From contig LR134135.1 in the NCBI GenBank assembly GCA_900635465.1, positions 992,001-1,056,000 of the forward strand: 64,000 nucleotides of DNA, written 5' to 3'. The DNA comes from Lelliottia amnigena (GTDB taxonomy: Bacteria > Pseudomonadota > Gammaproteobacteria > Enterobacterales > Enterobacteriaceae). Positions 61,111 through 64,000 of the stretch are shown here, piece by piece (positions within the stretch are counted from its first letter, which is position 1; the number at the start of each line of letters is the position of its first letter). The notes below the pieces were generated by a model, which saw only the letters and a list, made by a program, of their open reading frames with translations, was not told where the DNA came from and made no database searches. Both the position numbers and the translations under genes were made by a program.

Positions 61111-61482
61111 TTCAACACGCTGTCTGGCCGATCCGCTCTCGCTGATACTGGGGGCGCGTAACACCAACGCCTGCAGCGGCGACAGGCGTAAATACAACTC
61201 CTTACTGAGAGTGCTGTACGACATCACCAACAACCCATTGGCGCACGCCAGCTCTGCTTCAATTTTTGCACCGCAAACAGGCGTAGCCAGGTCGGCGCGT
61301 GGCTCTGGTCAGTAATCGGTAAAAACGACGAAAATCGGCTTAAAAGCCGACAGGATGAAGGGGCGCCTGACCGTTCACTTTACCCTTTTCGTATCCTATC
61401 TGGATGACTCCGCGGCGGGCGGTGAACCGCGAAATCTCTTTGTCAGTATGCGCTACGCATTCTACGCAGTACTTCTGCGCAA
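61111..61482. other. Gene-poor region, possible decayed coding remnants
   Basis: About 370 bp of normal GC content without an intact gene. Both strands carry short open frames of coding-like composition (for example a plus-strand frame through about 61132-61312 reading LADPLSLILGARNTNAC) that lack starts and SD sites. It may be debris of a lost gene beside argU; no family could be named. Confidence 0.35.
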
Positions 61483-62349
61483 TCAGTGCGGAGGCAGCGC
61501 CTGCGCCATCACAACGCGCATTAACTCTTGAACCGGCAGGGGTTTGCAAAAATAAAACCCCTGCATAAAGTCGATCTTTTTCGCGCGCAAATAATCCGCC
61601 TGTACTTGCGTCTCAACGCCTTCAGCGATGATTTTCAGGCGCATGTTTTTCGCCAGATCGATCAGGCTGTCCACCAGACGTGTATCATCGCTAACGCCGA
61701 TCTGGCTGACGAACATTTTATCGATCTTGATAAATTCAGGGTTTAGCGCCGAAATATACGACAGGTTCGAATATCCAGTTCCAAAATCATCCAGCGCCAC
61801 TGAAATATCAGAGCGTCGCAGCGCGGCAAACCAGTCGCTTAACTCCGGGGTGAAATGCAGCGGATCGCGTTCGGTGATTTCCATTACCACATGACTTTGA
61901 TTGGCAGTGAACTTCTGTAAAAGCTCGCAGGTATCCACTTCAAAACTCGGGTCGAGACAGTTTTGCGCACTGATATTAATGCAAATGTAAGTGCCCACGG
62001 GAAAACGGTGGATCTGATGTTGCAGATCCGCAATGACCTGCTGGATAAGGGAGTGCGTTAGCGGAATGATGAGGTTATGTTTTTCCGCCAGAGGAATAAA
62101 AACGTCTGGCGAAACATATCCATAGGAAGGGTGTTTCCATCGGGCAAGCACTTCTACGCCAGCAATCTCGCCGGTGATACCATTGATAAACGGCTGGTAA
62201 AAGGGCGTGATCTGCCGCTGATCAATCGCGTTTTGCAGTGTTTTTAAGGGCGAATTTGAGCCCGATTTTTTTAGCCAGGAAACAGTGCGGGTCAAAATTG
62301 AACCCCTGCCAGCAGGTACAGAGTGGTGTTTATTCAGGATATTTTCCAT
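61483..62349 (-). CDS. EAL-domain cyclic-di-GMP phosphodiesterase
   Basis: A probable cytosolic c-di-GMP hydrolase. The start MENILNKHHSVPAGRG (62349) gives 288 residues; no membrane helix is seen. All catalytic elements are present: GVEVLARW, INISAQN, MEITERD, LDDFGTGYSNLSY, FIKIDK, AEGVET and QGFYFCKPLP. The first 35 residues are a short linker rather than a sensor domain. It lies 80 bp downstream of a chemoreceptor gene on the same strand, so the two may be cotranscribed; a hairpin between them (about 62370-62402) could limit read-through. Confidence 0.9.
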   Translation of the reverse strand: MENILNKHHSVPAGRGSILTRTVSWLKKSGSNSPLKTLQNAIDQRQITPFYQPFINGITGEIAGVEVLARWKHPSYGYVSPDVFIPLAEKHNLIIPLTHSLIQQVIADLQHQIHRFPVGTYICINISAQNCLDPSFEVDTCELLQKFTANQSHVVMEITERDPLHFTPELSDWFAALRRSDISVALDDFGTGYSNLSYISALNPEFIKIDKMFVSQIGVSDDTRLVDSLIDLAKNMRLKIIAEGVETQVQADYLRAKKIDFMQGFYFCKPLPVQELMRVVMAQALPPH

Positions 62350-62429
62350 GGTTCGCTTTCCTCGCACGCTCGCCAGACAACCTAAAAGAGGGCTGCCTGG
62401 CGACGTTGGGCTAAAACATCGGGCTGGGG

Positions 62430-64000
62430 TTAAAATTGAACCCAGTCGTTTTGATCGCGGTGGCTATCTTTTTTGACCGTGTTGAGCGCAACAACACTGC
62501 TTGCTTTGCTCATCGGACGGCTGTCTTTACGCTGATGCGGCACGTTCGAGACGCGGAAGATAGACACCACTTTTTCAAGCTGTACGGCCTGATCTTCCAG
62601 CGAACTGGCGGCAGCGGAGGATTCTTCCACCAGCGCGGCGTTCTGCTGTGTCGTCGTGTCCATCTCCGTCATTGCCTGAGCAATCTGCGCAATTCCACGG
62701 CTCTGTTCATCGGTGGCTGAGGCGATTTCACTCATGATGTCGCGCACCTGAGCGACGGATGTCTCGATTTTAGACATCGCATCACCTGCACCTTCCACCA
62801 GCGTGAATCCGGTATCGACGTGAATAACCGATTCATTGATAAGGCTTTCAATCTCTTTCGCTGACTGGGCGCTACGTTGTGCCAGGGTGCGCACTTCCGC
62901 TGCAACCACCGCAAAGCCTTTACCCTGATCGCCAGCACGGGCTGCTTCCACTGCGGCGTTCAGTGCCAGGATATTGGTCTGGAAAGCAATGCTGTTGATG
63001 ACCGTCGTAATCTCAGAAATACGGTGCGAGCTGCTGCGCACGTTTTTCATCGTGTCGATCACTTTCTTCGAAATCTGGCTGCCTTCGCTCGCGTTCTGAG
63101 AGGCTTCTTCTGCCAGCATACGGGCGTGGTTAGCATTCTCGGCGTTCAGCGCCACGGTTGAGGTTAACTCTTCCATACTGGCAGCCGTTTCAACCACGGC
63201 GGCAGACTGTTGCTCGGTACGAGCCGATAAATCCATGTTGCCGGCGGCGATTTCCGTCGAGGAACGCGCCACGCTCTCAACGCCTTCTCGAACATCGTTG
63301 ATGATGTTTTTCAGGTTTTCGTTCATGGTCGATACTGCCTGCATTAACAGGCCTGGCTCGTCACGGCGAGTGCTGGTGAGCGTGCTGGTGAGATCGCCCT
63401 TAGCGATAAGTTCAGCGACGCGTAAGGTTTCATTCAGCGGACGGGTAATCGATTTGGTAATGGTCAATGCCAGCAAAACGCCTAACGCGATGCCGATAGC
63501 CGCCACAATACCCATCACCATTTGCACGTTGCTGACCGTCGACACCACCATCTTTTGCTGTCGGGTAAACATGTCCTGAATGACTTTTGTCAGAGTCTCT
63601 GCTTTAGTGGATAAAATGTCTGACATATCAGACTGCGCAGTCCAGAGTTGCTCATAGTTAGCCAGCTCCGCGGAGATGGTCTGCATTTCTGAAATTCCCG
63701 CCATCAGCCAGGCTTTCTGGTCTTCCGGAACAGACTCTAAAAGCTGCTGTGAATTGGTTGTTGCTGAGGTGATACGTGTCAAAATGTCCTGTCGAAGCGC
63801 AGGCGTCGGGTGCTGTTTAAAAACGGTGACCTGAGAGTCGATGTCACTGTAGATAAACGCGATCTGCGAGGCTAATAAAGCATGCTGGAGATCAAGCGTG
63901 TTACTGCGGCCAAGTTTGTAGGCGGTCTCGGAGTCCTCCGCGAGCACTTTTGTGCTGAGCTTGATTTCACTCTCTTTTTTTGCCGTTAGCGCTTTAGTAA
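62430..64000 (-). CDS. Methyl-accepting chemotaxis protein (N-terminus beyond window)
   Basis: A transmembrane chemoreceptor. The frame stays open to the right edge, so the first TM helix and the start are missing. The visible part begins in a helical periplasmic ligand domain ([20 protein letters not shown]), followed by a TM helix ([20 protein letters not shown]), HAMP ([21 protein letters not shown]) and a signalling domain with the hairpin tip [21 protein letters not shown]. It ends NDWVQF, an xWxxF pattern like the CheR/CheB tether of E. coli receptors. The ligand is unknown. Confidence 0.93.
   Translation of the reverse strand, partial: TKALTAKKESEIKLSTKVLAEDSETAYKLGRSNTLDLQHALLASQIAFIYSDIDSQVTVFKQHPTPALRQDILTRITSATTNSQQLLESVPEDQKAWLMAGISEMQTISAELANYEQLWTAQSDMSDILSTKAETLTKVIQDMFTRQQKMVVSTVSNVQMVMGIVAAIGIALGVLLALTITKSITRPLNETLRVAELIAKGDLTSTLTSTRRDEPGLLMQAVSTMNENLKNIINDVREGVESVARSSTEIAAGNMDLSARTEQQSAAVVETAASMEELTSTVALNAENANHARMLAEEASQNASEGSQISKKVIDTMKNVRSSSHRISEITTVINSIAFQTNILALNAAVEAARAGDQGKGFAVVAAEVRTLAQRSAQSAKEIESLINESVIHVDTGFTLVEGAGDAMSKIETSVAQVRDIMSEIASATDEQSRGIAQIAQAMTEMDTTTQQNAALVEESSAAASSLEDQAVQLEKVVSIFRVSNVPHQRKDSRPMSKASSVVALNTVKKDSHRDQNDWVQF

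Overview
The window is chromosomal DNA of a member of the Enterobacteriaceae related to, but distinct from, E. coli. Nearly every core gene matches the E. coli acrB-to-sfm segment in order and protein length. The accessory parts point elsewhere: a Salmonella-type fim cluster, an sfbABC-type transporter next to a porin, three ERIC elements and several REP-like palindromes. An Enterobacter, Lelliottia or Citrobacter-like genome fits best; the genus cannot be settled from this sequence alone.

Layout. 1-2889: multidrug efflux (acrB partial, acrA, divergent acrR with its operator). 2890-8254: mscK, rsmS (ybaM), priC, ybaN, apt. 8344-16667: dnaX-ybaB-recR, htpG, adk, hemH, gsk. 16789-23348: ybaL, fsr, ushA, ybaK, the sRNA ChiX and ybaP. 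23399-29892: copper efflux (copA/cueR), ybbJ-qmcA, cnoX, ybbO; fetAB, found between qmcA and cnoX in E. coli, is missing. 29882-33569: tesA, ybbA-ybbP. 33570-37685: accessory porin plus sfbABC-like ABC transporter. 37690-43426: selU, purEK, lpxH, ppiB, cysS, with no allantoin cluster between selU and purK. 43463-49860: accessory block with a lipoprotein and large coiled-coil/FKBP-like protein pair, then a PTS permease and its LacI-type regulator. 49873-50953: ybcJ, folD. 51274-60222: fimAICDHF and, on the opposite strand, fimZ, fimY and an EAL-domain gene. 60520-60596: argU tRNA. 60802-64000: a YdgH/BhsA-type small protein, a full EAL phosphodiesterase and a chemoreceptor running off the window.

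The most unusual content is the gene pair at 43841-46997. It is an outer-membrane-type lipoprotein overlapping a predicted secreted protein built of hierarchical coiled-coil repeats (84 residues doubled to 168, then tripled) and ending in an FKBP domain whose catalytic pocket looks degraded. The start of the second gene is interrupted by a T tract one base short.

Ten genes carry a single-base insertion or deletion, almost all in short homopolymers, and restoring one base returns the expected family length in each. One of them is essential dnaX, so sequencing or assembly error is the likeliest cause. These genes are annotated at full length with the break stated. Programmed frameshift signals in dnaX and copA are separate and look genuine.
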